64,000 bases of DNA from Thalassomonas sp. RHCl1. Its GTDB lineage: Bacteria; Pseudomonadota; Gammaproteobacteria; Enterobacterales; Alteromonadaceae. The stretch is taken from NCBI RefSeq assembly GCF_947387555.1, contig NZ_CANDNZ010000006.1, positions 371,001-435,000 of the forward strand, written 5' to 3'. Shown here in pieces: positions 51,038 through 60,936 of the stretch (position 1 is the first letter of the stretch; every line of letters starts with the position of its first letter). Under the pieces are notes generated by a model that saw only the letters and a program-made list of their open reading frames with translations, made no database searches and was not told where the DNA came from. The position numbers and the translations under genes were made by a program.

Positions 51038-53149
51038 ATGTATTTAAAACTCAATAGCTTTACTTTTTTATTGTGGTGTTTATTGACCCTGGGTAATGTT
51101 GCCCAGGCTGCTTTGCCGGTCCCGGGAGCAGTTAGCTCGTTTGAATTTGACAATGAAGAAGTTTTTGATGGCGGTGCCGCCAAACTAAAGTGGAAAGCAC
51201 CAAGTAATCATACAGGGGATATTTATTACAATATCTACTGGCAGCAGCCTAATAGCAGTTACCTGTATCCGTGGCGAACTGTATATACTCCGGGGGTAAT
51301 AGAAGACGGGTTTTATGTAACCTCTCGTACTGTCAGTGGATTAGGCGCTCATACTTTTCATATTGAAGCATGCAATGTTGAGAAAAAATGTGGGACACGA
51401 CTGTCACGTTCTGTTGAGGTGGTAGCTCCCGTTCCTACAGCGGTAAATGGCTTTACCTTAGAAAATACAGTACTTATTGATGGCGGGCGTATCAGGATGA
51501 ACTGGCAGGCACCGAGCAGTCATTCTGATACCGATTATTACAACATATACTGGCGACAGCCTGGTAGTCAGTATGATTATCCCTGGGTAGAAAAAGCAGC
51601 TATCAGCCTGCAGACAGCCTCTCGTATTATCACTGGGCTAGGCAGCCATACCTTTGGTATCGAGGCATGTAATATTGAAAATAAATGTGGTACCCGCATA
51701 TCACGCTCTGTCGAGGTGATTGAAGAATTAGCAGAATTAAGCGTGCCTGAACTGAGCTTTAAATCCTATCCGGAACAAATTGAGATCTCCAGTTCCGGTT
51801 TAGGGCAATATCAGGTTAGCTGGAATGATGTCGCCGGCGCAACATATTATGAACTTCATGAAGAAGCGCTTGGTTTATTGGATAAAGCCCCGAAAACAGA
51901 GCAGATCTATAATGCTTTATTTTGGTTGCGTAATAAGGTGAGCGGTGAGTATTTTTATAAAATCAGGGCTTGCAGGGACAGCAACGACTGCAGTGAATAT
52001 TCTTCATTAAAATCAATTAAAGTCGGCATTGGCGAAATTGGAATTTCCTCACAAACTCAAGAGAGTGATATTGCCGACTTGAATCCTCGTACCGATCTTG
52101 CCTTTGGTGGAACCGTTGAGTTTAGTAATGCGATTAGCTTTACCGCTAAAAGTCGGACGAATGCAAAGTGTGAAGGTATAGGTAACGCTGAATGCAGCAA
52201 AGCTATGGTTTTCACCGGTTCAGTTGCTGAATTGGAGGATGATAGGGAAATCACTATTGAATTTGATATGCAAATAAAAAATTATGCTTGGTTATATGAA
52301 GGTAATTTATGGTGGATATTATTCCAGGATTGGTTCCGTGTTGACGGTACTGGTACTGCCAATTCGCCGCTAAGCGCCTTAACAATCGAGCGGGTTGGCG
52401 ATGAGTTATATCTGCAACAGGTACAAAGAGCTTATTTATGGTGTGAAAATGCTCCTGCTGCAGGAATGGATATGCCGGCTAGAGTGCAACGTGAAGAAAA
52501 TGACTGCAGCAATACCCAGGAAAAAATTGTCGGACAATATAAAATTGCCGATGTGAATGATAGTACATATCCTCAATTAACTATTGTTATTGAAATCACT
52601 GAAGGGGGCGCGGGAAATCCTGATTCAGGCATGAAAGTTTGGGTAAATGAGGTATTAATTTCGGATCCTGAGTTAAGTCATTATCAAGTAAAATCTTACG
52701 GACCAAGTGTTGAAAGCGTTAATAATGATAAGCGATTGCACCGTAATCATTTGTATGGGGTTGGTATTTATCATGGCTATGGTTTTAACTCGTCTCAGGA
52801 GTTTGGAGAGGATAACAACTTAGAAGTTGAAATCAGCAACCTTTCGTTTACCAATTTGTTTGACGGAGAATATCAGCCGGTAGCACCGGATACTATGCCA
52901 TCGGCAAAGCTGGAGAATGGCAATGATATCAAGCTCTCCTGGGGTAGGGTTTCCGGTGCAACTCACTATTACAGCCAGGTAAAAATAAATGGAGGTGAAT
53001 GGCAAGGAGAAGAGAAGCATTTGATGAGAGAAAAAACCTTCTTAAATCTGCCGGCAGGGGTATATCAATACAGGCTAAAAGCCTGTAATAAAAACTTATG
53101 TTCGAACTATGAGCAAGCTCCCATATCCAGTACGATAACGATACATTAG
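51038..53149 (+). CDS. Large secreted protein with fibronectin-III-like repeats
   Basis: 703 residues with a signal peptide (hydrophobic 6-24, cleavage after AQA-A). Residues about 28-130 and 132-235 are two closely similar repeats, each ending in HTFxIEACN-(V/I)E-x-KCGTR-(L/I)SRSVEV. A third, diverged FN3-like module (about 240-335) has KIRACRDSNDCSEYSS. Residues about 350-600 form a beta-rich central domain of unknown type with a WLYEGNLWWILFQDW stretch. A final FN3-like module (about 620-703) ends the protein. Probably an extracellular adhesin or binding protein. Ribosome site AAGGA. Confidence 0.8.
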   Translation: MYLKLNSFTFLLWCLLTLGNVAQAALPVPGAVSSFEFDNEEVFDGGAAKLKWKAPSNHTGDIYYNIYWQQPNSSYLYPWRTVYTPGVIEDGFYVTSRTVSGLGAHTFHIEACNVEKKCGTRLSRSVEVVAPVPTAVNGFTLENTVLIDGGRIRMNWQAPSSHSDTDYYNIYWRQPGSQYDYPWVEKAAISLQTASRIITGLGSHTFGIEACNIENKCGTRISRSVEVIEELAELSVPELSFKSYPEQIEISSSGLGQYQVSWNDVAGATYYELHEEALGLLDKAPKTEQIYNALFWLRNKVSGEYFYKIRACRDSNDCSEYSSLKSIKVGIGEIGISSQTQESDIADLNPRTDLAFGGTVEFSNAISFTAKSRTNAKCEGIGNAECSKAMVFTGSVAELEDDREITIEFDMQIKNYAWLYEGNLWWILFQDWFRVDGTGTANSPLSALTIERVGDELYLQQVQRAYLWCENAPAAGMDMPARVQREENDCSNTQEKIVGQYKIADVNDSTYPQLTIVIEITEGGAGNPDSGMKVWVNEVLISDPELSHYQVKSYGPSVESVNNDKRLHRNHLYGVGIYHGYGFNSSQEFGEDNNLEVEISNLSFTNLFDGEYQPVAPDTMPSAKLENGNDIKLSWGRVSGATHYYSQVKINGGEWQGEEKHLMREKTFLNLPAGVYQYRLKACNKNLCSNYEQAPISSTITIH

Positions 53150-53221
53150 CATGGCAATCATTGAGTTGGCTGGTATTTATGGGTATTCCATAAGGTTCAG
53201 CTTAAAGTTATAAATATTTTA

Positions 53222-53257
53222 AAAGCCGCACAAAGGCCATTGTGCGGCTTTCTTCTT
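53222..53257 (+). terminator. Intrinsic terminator after the FN3-like gene
   Basis: AAAGCCGCACAA (53222-53233) and TTGTGCGGCTTT (53240-53251), followed by CTTCTT. Confidence 0.9.
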
Positions 53258-53415
53258 CTGGAAATTCTCTTTTTCGTAATATTCCCTCGACATTACACGC
53301 CATTACACTTTGTATGGATCCGACAAAAGAGCTGCTAATATATCCCTGCGCTTATAACATTATATTTACTTTTGTTTGGCGCTTACGTTGTCGTTTGAAA
53401 CCGGGGAAGAAAGCA

Positions 53416-53685
53416 ATGAGAATATTATTGAAACTGTTAGCCTTGTTAGGAGTTGGCCTGGCTGTGTATACGGCTTTCAAGTCAGGAGAATTATTCAGTT
53501 CAATGGTTATTTCCGCTATCTTTGCCATTGTTTTTGCGGTAATGTTTTTGCAATTTCCTTCCCGACGTCAAGTGAGCGAACAAAACTTTGATTCGGCTGC
53601 GATCACCTCTTCCAATACACCTTATAAAAGTGTCTTTCTTTCTGCCAATGGTAGTCATTCCGGCTGTGATGGCGAAAGCTGTTAA
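53416..53685 (+). CDS. Small membrane protein, unknown
   Basis: 89 residues with two hydrophobic segments (about 4-20 and 29-47) and a polar tail ending in SGCDGESC. I start at ATG 53416 with GGGGAAG upstream; the frame back to 53242 covers the preceding terminator region and is not credible. No family recognised. Confidence 0.65.
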   Translation: MRILLKLLALLGVGLAVYTAFKSGELFSSMVISAIFAIVFAVMFLQFPSRRQVSEQNFDSAAITSSNTPYKSVFLSANGSHSGCDGESC

Positions 53686-53870
53686 TATTGGCTGATTTAT
53701 CACGGCAGGCCGAAACTGTCTGTTGTAAACTGCGCCCTTAACATCCCTGTTCTTTCCTTTTTCTTAAATTAAACCAGTGAAACCGATTAAGTAATAACAA
53801 GCGCTTAACCAAGCCTTGCCTGTTATTGTCTATAATTGCGGTATCTTTTTGATTATTTTGGCGATAGATA

Positions 53871-54593
53871 ATGAGGCAAATATTCTGGTTGAGTCTTCTG
53901 ATCTTCGGGAGTTTTTTGCTCTCTGTCGCCAGAGTTTCCGCCAGCGAACTGATCACTGTTTATACCGAAAATTATCCCCCTTTTAATATGTATGATGAAA
54001 ATAAAGCAATCATCACGGGGAAATCAACCGAGCTGGTGCGGCAGATCTTTAAGCTGGCAGGTATTGACCATGCCATGATACTGACGACCTGGGCCAGATC
54101 GCTGCAAACCGCCAGAAGCACAAAAAACACCGCCGTTTTTTCAACCGCTAAAACCGCCGACCGTGAAAAAGACTTTTACTGGATAGGCCCCCTGGTGCTG
54201 AATAAATGGGTCTTTATGGCAAGAGAGGAAGATAACATCACACTTGATTCATTAGCGGATATCGGGGAATTGTCCCTTGGTACCTATCGCAGTGATGCTT
54301 CAGCCCAATATTTACTGGATAAGGGGTATGCCGTGAAACTTACCAGCTTTGACGGTCAGAATGCCCATAAGTTAAAGTCTAAAAGAATTGATCTCTGGGC
54401 CACCGGTTATTTGCTTGGTCCTTATCTTGCCCGGGAAAATAAGGTAAGCGGCCTGAGTATAGTGAAAAACTCTCAGGGTCAGCCGTTTGTTTATATCGAA
54501 GTGGGTATGTACCTGGCGTTAAATAAGAAGACTTCTGTAGATATTTATCACCGGCTTAATAATGCTTTCAGGGAAGTCTCCGATTTACATTAG
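53871..54593 (+). CDS. Periplasmic solute-binding-protein-like (family 3)
   Basis: 240 residues with a signal peptide (cleavage after RVSA-S) and the family-3 extracellular solute-binding fold: ITVYTENYPPFNMYDENKAI, GKSTELVRQIFKLAG, VFSTAKTADREKDFYWIGP. No permease or ATPase gene is adjacent, so it may be an orphan receptor of the amino-acid-binding type common in Alteromonadales. Alone between terminators. Confidence 0.85.
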   Translation: MRQIFWLSLLIFGSFLLSVARVSASELITVYTENYPPFNMYDENKAIITGKSTELVRQIFKLAGIDHAMILTTWARSLQTARSTKNTAVFSTAKTADREKDFYWIGPLVLNKWVFMAREEDNITLDSLADIGELSLGTYRSDASAQYLLDKGYAVKLTSFDGQNAHKLKSKRIDLWATGYLLGPYLARENKVSGLSIVKNSQGQPFVYIEVGMYLALNKKTSVDIYHRLNNAFREVSDLH

Positions 54594-54911
54594 TTGCAAA
54601 TCTAGCGGGTAATAAAGGTGTGGTCACTATGCTTTAGACATAAAAAAGCCTTACCAAAGGTAAGGCCCGAAGTGCTCGCTGTATGGTCTTGTATAGACAA
54701 GCTTCTTATTAGTTATCTCTTAACTAGCGCGAATTATTTATATCAAAGGTGGATCGGCTGTGCAACATCTTTAATAGAGCAATAGCTTTATATGGTGCAG
54801 CATTTTTCGGCAATTATCTTGGCGAATATGAAAAATTCTTTGATTCATAACATGGTCAGCGGCGCCAACTCCATGTAGAATACGGGCGATATTTTATGGG
54901 GATCTTATTTT
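54594..54911. other. Intergenic region upstream of hemE
   Basis: 318 bp without a gene. GCCTTACC-AAA-GGTAAGGC at 54648-54666 is a perfect 8-bp stem preceded by an A run. The T run is therefore on the minus strand, although no minus-strand gene is seen here. The rest should hold the hemE promoter, which I cannot place exactly. Confidence 0.6.
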
Positions 54912-55979
54912 ATGACTGAATTAAAAAACGACAGTTATTTACGTGCATTGTTACGTCAACCTGTTGATTACACACCAATATGGATGATGCGTCAGGCAGG
55001 CCGTTATTTGCCTGAATATCGCGAAGTGCGTGGTCAGGCGGGTGACTTTATGTCGTTATGCCGCAATGCCGAACTTGCCTGTGAAGTAACGCTTCAACCT
55101 TTACGTCGTTTTAAGCTTGATGCTGCTATTTTATTTAGTGATATTTTAACAATTCCTGATGCCATGGGTTTAGGTTTATATTTCGAAACCGGCGAAGGAC
55201 CGAAATTTGAGCGCCCGATCACCTGCAAGGCAGATGTTGATAAAATCGCTATCCCGGATCCGGAAGACGAACTGGGTTATGTGATGAACGCGGTACGCAC
55301 CATACGCCGTGAATTAAAAGGCGAAGTGCCGTTAATCGGTTTCTCCGGCAGCCCCTGGACCCTGGCGACCTATATGGTAGAAGGCGGCAGCAGCAAAGCC
55401 TTTACCAAGATCAAAAAAATGATGTTTGCCGAGCCGCAGGTTTTACATGCCTTGTTGGATAAGCTGGCGGATTCGGTAATTTCTTACCTGAATGCCCAGA
55501 TTGCCGCCGGCGCCCAGTCGGTGATGGTGTTCGATACCTGGGGTGGCGTATTGTCGCCGCGTGATTATAAAGATTTCTCGCTGCAATATATGGCGAAAAT
55601 TGTTGACGGTTTAACTCGCAGCAACGACGGTCGCCAGGTGCCGGTTACCCTGTTTACCAAAAACGGCGGTATGTGGCTGGAAGACATTGCCGCTACCGGT
55701 TGTGATGCGGTAGGTCTGGACTGGACTATAGACATTGAAAATGCCAAAGCCCGCGTCGGCGATAAGGTGGCGTTGCAGGGCAATATGGACCCTTCGATGT
55801 TATATGCGCCTAAAGAGCGTATCGAGCAGGAAGTAGCTAAAATCCTTGGTGGTTTTGGTGAAGGTGGTACCGGTCATGTCTTTAATCTGGGTCATGGTAT
55901 CCATCCGGATGTTAATCCGGACCATGCCGGTTACTTTATTGATGCGGTACATAGGCTGAGTAAGCCTTACCATAAGTAA
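54912..55979 (+). CDS. hemE: Uroporphyrinogen decarboxylase HemE
   Basis: 355 residues. The N-terminal [19 protein letters not shown] and [29 protein letters not shown] and the C-terminal [15 protein letters not shown] are diagnostic. HemE decarboxylates uroporphyrinogen III to coproporphyrinogen III in haem synthesis. Full family length; monocistronic, with a strong terminator downstream. Confidence 0.98.
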   Translation: MTELKNDSYLRALLRQPVDYTPIWMMRQAGRYLPEYREVRGQAGDFMSLCRNAELACEVTLQPLRRFKLDAAILFSDILTIPDAMGLGLYFETGEGPKFERPITCKADVDKIAIPDPEDELGYVMNAVRTIRRELKGEVPLIGFSGSPWTLATYMVEGGSSKAFTKIKKMMFAEPQVLHALLDKLADSVISYLNAQIAAGAQSVMVFDTWGGVLSPRDYKDFSLQYMAKIVDGLTRSNDGRQVPVTLFTKNGGMWLEDIAATGCDAVGLDWTIDIENAKARVGDKVALQGNMDPSMLYAPKERIEQEVAKILGGFGEGGTGHVFNLGHGIHPDVNPDHAGYFIDAVHRLSKPYHK

Positions 55980-56005
55980 AAAGTACAAGTAAAAAAGTTT
56001 AGCTG

Positions 56006-56035
56006 TCTCTTGATTGCTCCTTAAAAATCAAGAGG
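56006..56035 (+). other. Hairpin after hemE
   Basis: CTCTTGATT (56007-56015) pairs with AATCAAGAG (56026-56034). It lacks a T run, and a stronger terminator follows downstream. Confidence 0.5.
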
Positions 56036-56112
56036 CCTTGCTGGCAAATACCCTTCAAGGATGGTTCGTAATACCAAGCATCCTGTTCACACCCTTGTAC
56101 ATCCGGATACCA

Positions 56113-56157
56113 ATAAAGCTGCTGCACCTGACTTGGGATGCAGCAGCTTTAATTTTT
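56113..56157 (+). terminator. Strong terminator between hemE and the symE-like gene
   Basis: AAAGCTGCTGCA (56115-56126) pairs with TGCAGCAGCTTT (56139-56150), followed by AATTTTT. It lies between convergent genes. Confidence 0.92.
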
Positions 56158-56181
56158 ACCTGTGTTTACAGGTGAATCTGC

Positions 56182-56445
56182 CTAACTGATCTGTTTAGGC
56201 TTAATGACTATCTCCTCTTGATTGATCACAATACTGACTTTACGGCCGATAGCAAAACCGGCTTGCCTGAGCCATTTCCCCCTGAGTACTATGCAGGGTT
56301 CAAGGTTGACCGGTACATAGTTAATGCCTATGCCGCGGGTTTTTGCCGCCGACTCGCAGATGGTTTCCAGCACGGTAAACTGCCGATAAATGGGATAATT
56401 TACTTTTGCCGGGGCGGGGTCTGGCGTATGCTTATAATTAGCCAT
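56182..56445 (-). CDS. SymE-like protein (type I toxin family)
   Basis: 87 residues. The C-terminal half has the SymE signature PCIVLRGKWLRQAGFAIGRKV and VSIVINQEEIVIKP, a SpoVT/AbrB-like beta fold. E. coli SymE is an SOS-induced toxin whose mRNA is blocked by the antisense RNA SymR. Here GAGGAG lies 7 bp before the ATG. An upstream hairpin (about 56479-56512) on the same strand could fold the leader, but I cannot show an antisense RNA or a LexA box. Confidence 0.8.
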   Translation of the reverse strand: MANYKHTPDPAPAKVNYPIYRQFTVLETICESAAKTRGIGINYVPVNLEPCIVLRGKWLRQAGFAIGRKVSIVINQEEIVIKPKQIS

Positions 56446-56821
56446 GACGTACTCCTCGAAGTTCGTTGCGGTTAGCAGCCTCTGGGTGCTCTGAACACTC
56501 AGGGGTTGCGACTTTAGTTACGGCGTTATTGCCGGGTGGCAACTGTATAGCAGCCAAGCTTTATAGAAACTAAGGTAAGCGCTATTGTTGCCACCTTTAA
56601 CTAAAGACCGTGTGGCCGGTTAGATCAATAACGGGCAGGGTTCTTTTTAAAGGGAATAATGGCGGACTTGTCTGTAAAAATTTACAGCCTGGGTTAAGGG
56701 CTGCTTTGTGCGCGGCAGGCGGGTTTAGGTATCTTTTTGTTGGCTGTTTTTTAAAGTTATTTTGCGCTCTGCTGGCTATGGTGTAAGCTGGGGGCATAAC
56801 TAAATCATAAGGATCCAGCAG
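56446..56821. other. Intergenic region between symE-like and lipoprotein genes
   Basis: 376 bp without a gene. The 56479-56512 segment (CCTCTGGGTG paired with CACTCAGGGG, allowing G-T pairs) may form a stem in the symE-like leader. I see no other element. Confidence 0.5.
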
Positions 56822-57253
56822 ATGAAACTTGCGCTTAAAAACGGTTTAAGTTTGGTGCCTATGGCGTTTTTCTTGATGGCTTGCCAGTCTGAGCCGGCGT
56901 CAACAGAAATGACTTCGTCACCGGCCGCGGCTGTCACCAGCGAGCAGGGAGCAAACATGTCCAATAAACTTACCAAGCAAGAACGGCGTCCGGTATTGAA
57001 GTGGCAGCAGGGGACGGTGAAATACCTGACCATGGAAGGGGGCTTTTACGGCATAGTCACCGACGAGGGCAAGAAGTTATTGCCTATGGGGTTAGCGCCC
57101 GAGTATCGCCAGCATGGCGCTATAGTTAAGGTGAAGGGGGAGCTGATCAAAAATATGATGACCATACAACAATGGGGCACCCCTTTTAAAATCACCGAAA
57201 TAGAGCTTATTGCCCCCGGACTGAAACATCCGCCGGGACAGGTAGACAGATAA
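56822..57253 (+). CDS. Small lipoprotein, unknown
   Basis: 143 residues with a lipoprotein signal (hydrophobic stretch and lipobox LMAC, Cys21). The Ser/Thr/Ala-rich linker (about 22-45) is followed by a small beta-rich domain (KWQQGTVKYLTMEGGFYGIV, VKVKGELIKNMMTI) that resembles an OB-type fold. Likely anchored in the outer membrane. Function unknown. Followed by a bidirectional terminator. Confidence 0.8.
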   Translation: MKLALKNGLSLVPMAFFLMACQSEPASTEMTSSPAAAVTSEQGANMSNKLTKQERRPVLKWQQGTVKYLTMEGGFYGIVTDEGKKLLPMGLAPEYRQHGAIVKVKGELIKNMMTIQQWGTPFKITEIELIAPGLKHPPGQVDR

Positions 57254-57261
57254 CCAGATAT

Positions 57262-57295
57262 AAAAAAGGGCGCTTCATGTTAGCGCCCTTTTTAT
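57262..57295. terminator. Bidirectional terminator between the lipoprotein gene and sthA
   Basis: AAAAAGGGCGCT (57263-57274) and AGCGCCCTTTTT (57282-57293), with A and T runs on both sides of the stem. Confidence 0.95.
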
Positions 57296-57317
57296 AGGTT
57301 AAAAATTCTGCCTGAAG

Positions 57318-58751
57318 TTAAAACAAGCGGTTTAAGCCGTTTAACGCCGCTACCCTGAAGGCTTCTGCCATGGTCGGGTAGTTAAAGGTGGTTTCGACAA
57401 AGTATTCTATGGTATTGCCGCCGTTTTCCTGCTGCATGATCGCCTGGCCGATATGGATGATTTCCGCGGCATTTTCACCAAAACAATGTATCCCCAAAAT
57501 TTCTTTGCTTTCCCGGTGGAAGAGAATTTTCAACGAACCCACCAGGGAATTGGCGATTTGTGCCCGGGCCAGGTGTTTGAACTGGGCGCGTCCCACTTCG
57601 TAGGGGATCTTGGCTTCGGTCAGCTCCTGTTCGGTTTTTCCGACTGAGCTGATTTCCGGTATGGTGTAGATGCCGGTGGGGATATCGGTGATCAGTTTGG
57701 CATTGCTGCAATCGTCGGTCATGGCACAGGCGGCGATACGGCCCTGATCGAAAGCAGCGCTGGCCAGACTGGGATAGCCGATCACATCGCCGACCGCGTA
57801 GATATTTTCTACCTGGGTCTGGTAGGTATTGCTGACCGCCAGTTGACCGCGGCCATCGGCCTTGAGTCCGGCAGCATCCAGGTTTAAATCTGCGGTATTG
57901 CCGGTGCGGCCGTTGGCGAATAACAAACAATCGGCGCGCATTTTTTTACCCGACTCTAAATGTACCACCACAGAATCATCTTTGGCTTCCACCCGCTCGA
58001 TTTGTTCGCCGTGGCGGATCACTACGCCATTGTTCCATAGGTGATAACTCAAAGAGTCGGACATTTCATCATCGAGGAAAGACAGCAGGCGGTCGCGGGT
58101 ATTGATCAAATCTACCTTAACCCCCAGGCCGCGGAAAATAGAGGCATATTCTGAGCCTATTACCCCGGCGCCGTAAATAATGATATGGCGCGGATCATGA
58201 GTCAGGCTTAAGATGCTGTCGGAGTCGTATACCCGCGGATGGCTGAAATCGATATCGTCCGGATGATAAGGACGTGAGCCGGTGGCGATCAGGATTTTCT
58301 CGGCAGTGATTTGTTCCACCGAGCCGTCGTTTCGTAAGATCTGTATGGTATGGGGATCGATAAACGACGCTTCGCCGCAGTAGTGTTCTACCCGGTTTCT
58401 GTCATAAAAACCGCTGCGTAACCTTACCTGTTTGCGGATCACGGCATCGGCGTGACTTAAAATATCCGGGAAGGTGAAATGCTTGGGTTTATCCGTGCCG
58501 CTAAACAGCGGATTGGCATTGTATTCGATCAGCCGACTGACGGTTTGCCTTAAGGCCTTGGACGGGATTGTGCCCCAGTGGGTACAGCCGCCGCCGACAT
58601 CCTTATATCTTTCGATTACGGCGACTTTTTTATTTTGTTTTGCCAGGTTCATGGCTGCGCCTTCACCACCCGGACCTGTGCCTATGATGATAGCGTCGTA
58701 TGTGTAACTGACGGGTTTCTTTTTCCGGGGGGAGACGTTTTTTTTAGCCAA
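57318..58751 (-). CDS. sthA: Soluble pyridine nucleotide transhydrogenase SthA
   Basis: 477 residues of the flavoprotein disulfide-reductase family. [19 protein letters not shown] binds FAD. The active-site region [16 protein letters not shown] has a single Cys, as in SthA, so it is not a dihydrolipoamide dehydrogenase. [20 protein letters not shown] binds NAD(P). It exchanges hydride between NADPH and NAD+ to balance cofactor pools. The N-terminal [10 protein letters not shown] tail is about ten residues longer than in E. coli. Confidence 0.95.
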   Translation of the reverse strand: MAKKNVSPRKKKPVSYTYDAIIIGTGPGGEGAAMNLAKQNKKVAVIERYKDVGGGCTHWGTIPSKALRQTVSRLIEYNANPLFSGTDKPKHFTFPDILSHADAVIRKQVRLRSGFYDRNRVEHYCGEASFIDPHTIQILRNDGSVEQITAEKILIATGSRPYHPDDIDFSHPRVYDSDSILSLTHDPRHIIIYGAGVIGSEYASIFRGLGVKVDLINTRDRLLSFLDDEMSDSLSYHLWNNGVVIRHGEQIERVEAKDDSVVVHLESGKKMRADCLLFANGRTGNTADLNLDAAGLKADGRGQLAVSNTYQTQVENIYAVGDVIGYPSLASAAFDQGRIAACAMTDDCSNAKLITDIPTGIYTIPEISSVGKTEQELTEAKIPYEVGRAQFKHLARAQIANSLVGSLKILFHRESKEILGIHCFGENAAEIIHIGQAIMQQENGGNTIEYFVETTFNYPTMAEAFRVAALNGLNRLF

Positions 58752-58836
58752 TGATAGTACCTCAAATCCTGCTGCGTGGTGAAAATTCTAGCAGGATTTG
58801 GGTACCAGGTAACTAGTTAATAACTAAGAATTTGTT

Positions 58837-59955
58837 TTAAGCCAGTTTTGCCGTAAGTAAATGCCAACTGCGTTGCTGTTCTGCCAGGCGTAATTTCAGC
58901 TCTTTATACTGTTGTACCAGCTCTGACTTTTCGACATCTGCCAGTAGCTGGTCACGTTTGTCGGCCAGCAGCTGTTTGCGGGCGGCATAAAAATCATTGA
59001 GCTTGGCAATCAGGGCATCGTATTCCTGTTGCAGGCGCTCGAGCATCAATTCGGCTTCCGGATGACTTTTCAGTTTTAGCTGACTGCGTTTTAAGGTCAT
59101 GGCCAGGCGAGCTTTTTCAACCTTGTCTTCCGGGCTGGTTCTCAGCTTTGAGGTGAGTTTGAGCCATTCACAGCTTTTGATCAGCCATTTGGTCGGATCA
59201 AACTGCCACCAGCGGATGCCGTTGCGATAGTCATTTTCAAAAATATGGTGGTAGTTGTGATAACCTTCGCCAAAGGTGAAGAACGCCAACACGCCATTGT
59301 CGCGGGCGGTATTTTTATCGGTATAGGTTTGCTTGCCCCAGATATGGGCCAGGGAGTTGATAAAGAAAGTGGTGTGGTGACTTAATACCAAACGTAAGAA
59401 ACCGACCAGCAATAAGCTGCTGATGACATCGCCGTGCCATAAACCGAATAACAGCGGGACGCCGACATTCATGGCAATCGTTAATAACAGGTAATGTTTG
59501 TGCTGCCACATGACGATGGGGTCTTTTTGCAGGTCGCGGGCATTGTCATAGTTGGCATATCTGTGTGCCTGGTATTCCCTTAACATCCAACCGATATGTG
59601 AATACCAGAAGCCCATTTTGGCAGAATATGGATCTTTGTCATTTTTATCGACATGTTTATGGTGAATACGGTGATCGGAAGACCAGTGCAGGATACTGTT
59701 CTGCAGAGCAAAGGCACCGCCCAGGGCAAACAACAGTCTCAGGCTCCAGTGTGCCTGGTAGGTTTTATGGGACCATAGTCTGTGGTATCCGGCAGTAATG
59801 GACATGCCGCAATAGATAAAACACAGCACGGCCATAGTAATTTCAGCACCGTCAAAGCCGTGGGTAAATGCCCGGTAAGGTACGGCAACGGCGGCAAATA
59901 AAAACGTTATCAGAAAAACAGCAACGTTCAGCCAGATAATTGGGGGTTTTTTCAT
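58837..59955 (-). CDS. Acyl-CoA/acyl-lipid delta-9 fatty acid desaturase
   Basis: 372 residues, membrane-bound di-iron desaturase. The three histidine boxes are HRLWSHK, HRIHHKHVDKND and HNYHHIF, with four transmembrane helices around them. A C-terminal extension of about 95 residues (about 275-372) is charged and coiled-coil-like (MLERLQQEYDALIAKLNDFY) and is not needed for catalysis. It makes monounsaturated fatty acids for membrane fluidity. It is divergent from fabR and has a FabR-type operator upstream. Confidence 0.93.
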   Translation of the reverse strand: MKKPPIIWLNVAVFLITFLFAAVAVPYRAFTHGFDGAEITMAVLCFIYCGMSITAGYHRLWSHKTYQAHWSLRLLFALGGAFALQNSILHWSSDHRIHHKHVDKNDKDPYSAKMGFWYSHIGWMLREYQAHRYANYDNARDLQKDPIVMWQHKHYLLLTIAMNVGVPLLFGLWHGDVISSLLLVGFLRLVLSHHTTFFINSLAHIWGKQTYTDKNTARDNGVLAFFTFGEGYHNYHHIFENDYRNGIRWWQFDPTKWLIKSCEWLKLTSKLRTSPEDKVEKARLAMTLKRSQLKLKSHPEAELMLERLQQEYDALIAKLNDFYAARKQLLADKRDQLLADVEKSELVQQYKELKLRLAEQQRSWHLLTAKLA

Positions 59956-59978
59956 TAAAAAGTCCGAAAAATAAATTC

Positions 59979-59996
59979 AGCGTACAAGTGTCCACC
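59979..59996. promoter_or_regulatory. FabR-type operator upstream of the desaturase gene
   Basis: AGCGTACAAGTGTCCACC resembles the FabR sites known from E. coli fabA and fabB (core GCGTACA-N-GTGT). It lies 24 bp before the desaturase start in the divergent region with fabR. The right half-site is degenerate. Confidence 0.7.
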
Positions 59997-60177
59997 ATTC
60001 TAGAGAGTTGGTCGGTTATCCGTCAAGTGAAGTTTGTGTTAATTTTACTCGCCGGTGGGCTTTTTCGCCTATTGGCTGGTCGCTTGATATGATTGTTCAG
60101 CGATTCGTTGTGCGATCAGCCAATATTTGAGTATGATAGCCTTTAAGTTGAGAAAAATGAGATAGGATCAGCAATTT

Positions 60178-60798
60178 ATGACTGGGATTCGAGCACAGCA
60201 AAAAGAAAAAACACGTCGCCAGTTGATAGATGCTGCATTGGGACAGCTTAGTGCCGAGCGTAGCTTTTCCAGCTTAAGTTTACGTGAAGTAGCAAAAGAA
60301 GCCGGTTTGGCCCCAACTTCTTTCTACCGCCATTTCTCCGATATGGATGAACTTGGGCTTACCCTGGTTGATGAAGCGGGCCTGACCTTGCGTCAATTAA
60401 TGCGCCAGGCGCGCCAGCGTATTGAGAAGGGCGGTTCTGTGGTGCAGATATCGGTACTGACCTTTATGGAATTTATTGAGAACAATGCCAATATTTTCCG
60501 TTTGTTATTACGGGAGCGTTCCGGTACTTCGGCGGCTTTTCGTGCGGCGGTAAGTCGGGAAATCCGCTATTTCACTATGGAGTTATGTGATTATTTAGAG
60601 CAGGCCAATAAGCTGGACTCGGAAGTTGCTTATATACATGCCAATGCTGCGGTGACTATTGTATTCAGTGCCGGTTCAGATGCCTTAGATCTGGATAAAA
60701 AGGAGCGGGAGTTACTGGCGGAGCGCACTATTTTACAGCTCAGGTTTATTGCACGCGGGGCTGCCGAGTTCAGTCGTCGTGAACGCGGTAATAAATAA
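60178..60798 (+). CDS. fabR: TetR-family fatty-acid repressor FabR
   Basis: 206 residues. The TetR helix-turn-helix is [21 protein letters not shown], and the C-terminal ligand domain has the FabR pattern [20 protein letters not shown] and [11 protein letters not shown]. FabR senses the saturated/unsaturated acyl balance and represses unsaturated fatty acid genes. Divergent from its probable target, the desaturase gene. Confidence 0.93.
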   Translation: MTGIRAQQKEKTRRQLIDAALGQLSAERSFSSLSLREVAKEAGLAPTSFYRHFSDMDELGLTLVDEAGLTLRQLMRQARQRIEKGGSVVQISVLTFMEFIENNANIFRLLLRERSGTSAAFRAAVSREIRYFTMELCDYLEQANKLDSEVAYIHANAAVTIVFSAGSDALDLDKKERELLAERTILQLRFIARGAAEFSRRERGNK

Positions 60799-60888
60799 TA
60801 TAATCCTATAGGTTTATTTCGTTACTCAGGTACAGTCGCCGGGTTCGGCCACTGTGAACGGGGCAATAAAGCTTAGTCACTGTTAAGA

Positions 60889-60920
60889 AAAAGCCGGGGA
60901 AATCCCGGCTTGTGTTTTCA
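60889..60920. terminator. Terminator between fabR and trmA
   Basis: AAGCCGGG (60891-60898), loop GAAAT, CCCGGCTT (60904-60911), followed by GTGTTTTC; an A run on the other side lets it serve trmA too. Confidence 0.85.
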
Positions 60921-60936
60921 TCTCTGCTTTATATCT

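Noticed and set aside
57318..58751. Dihydrolipoamide dehydrogenase
   Set aside because: The redox-active CxxxxC pair is missing ([13 protein letters not shown] has one Cys), which identifies SthA.
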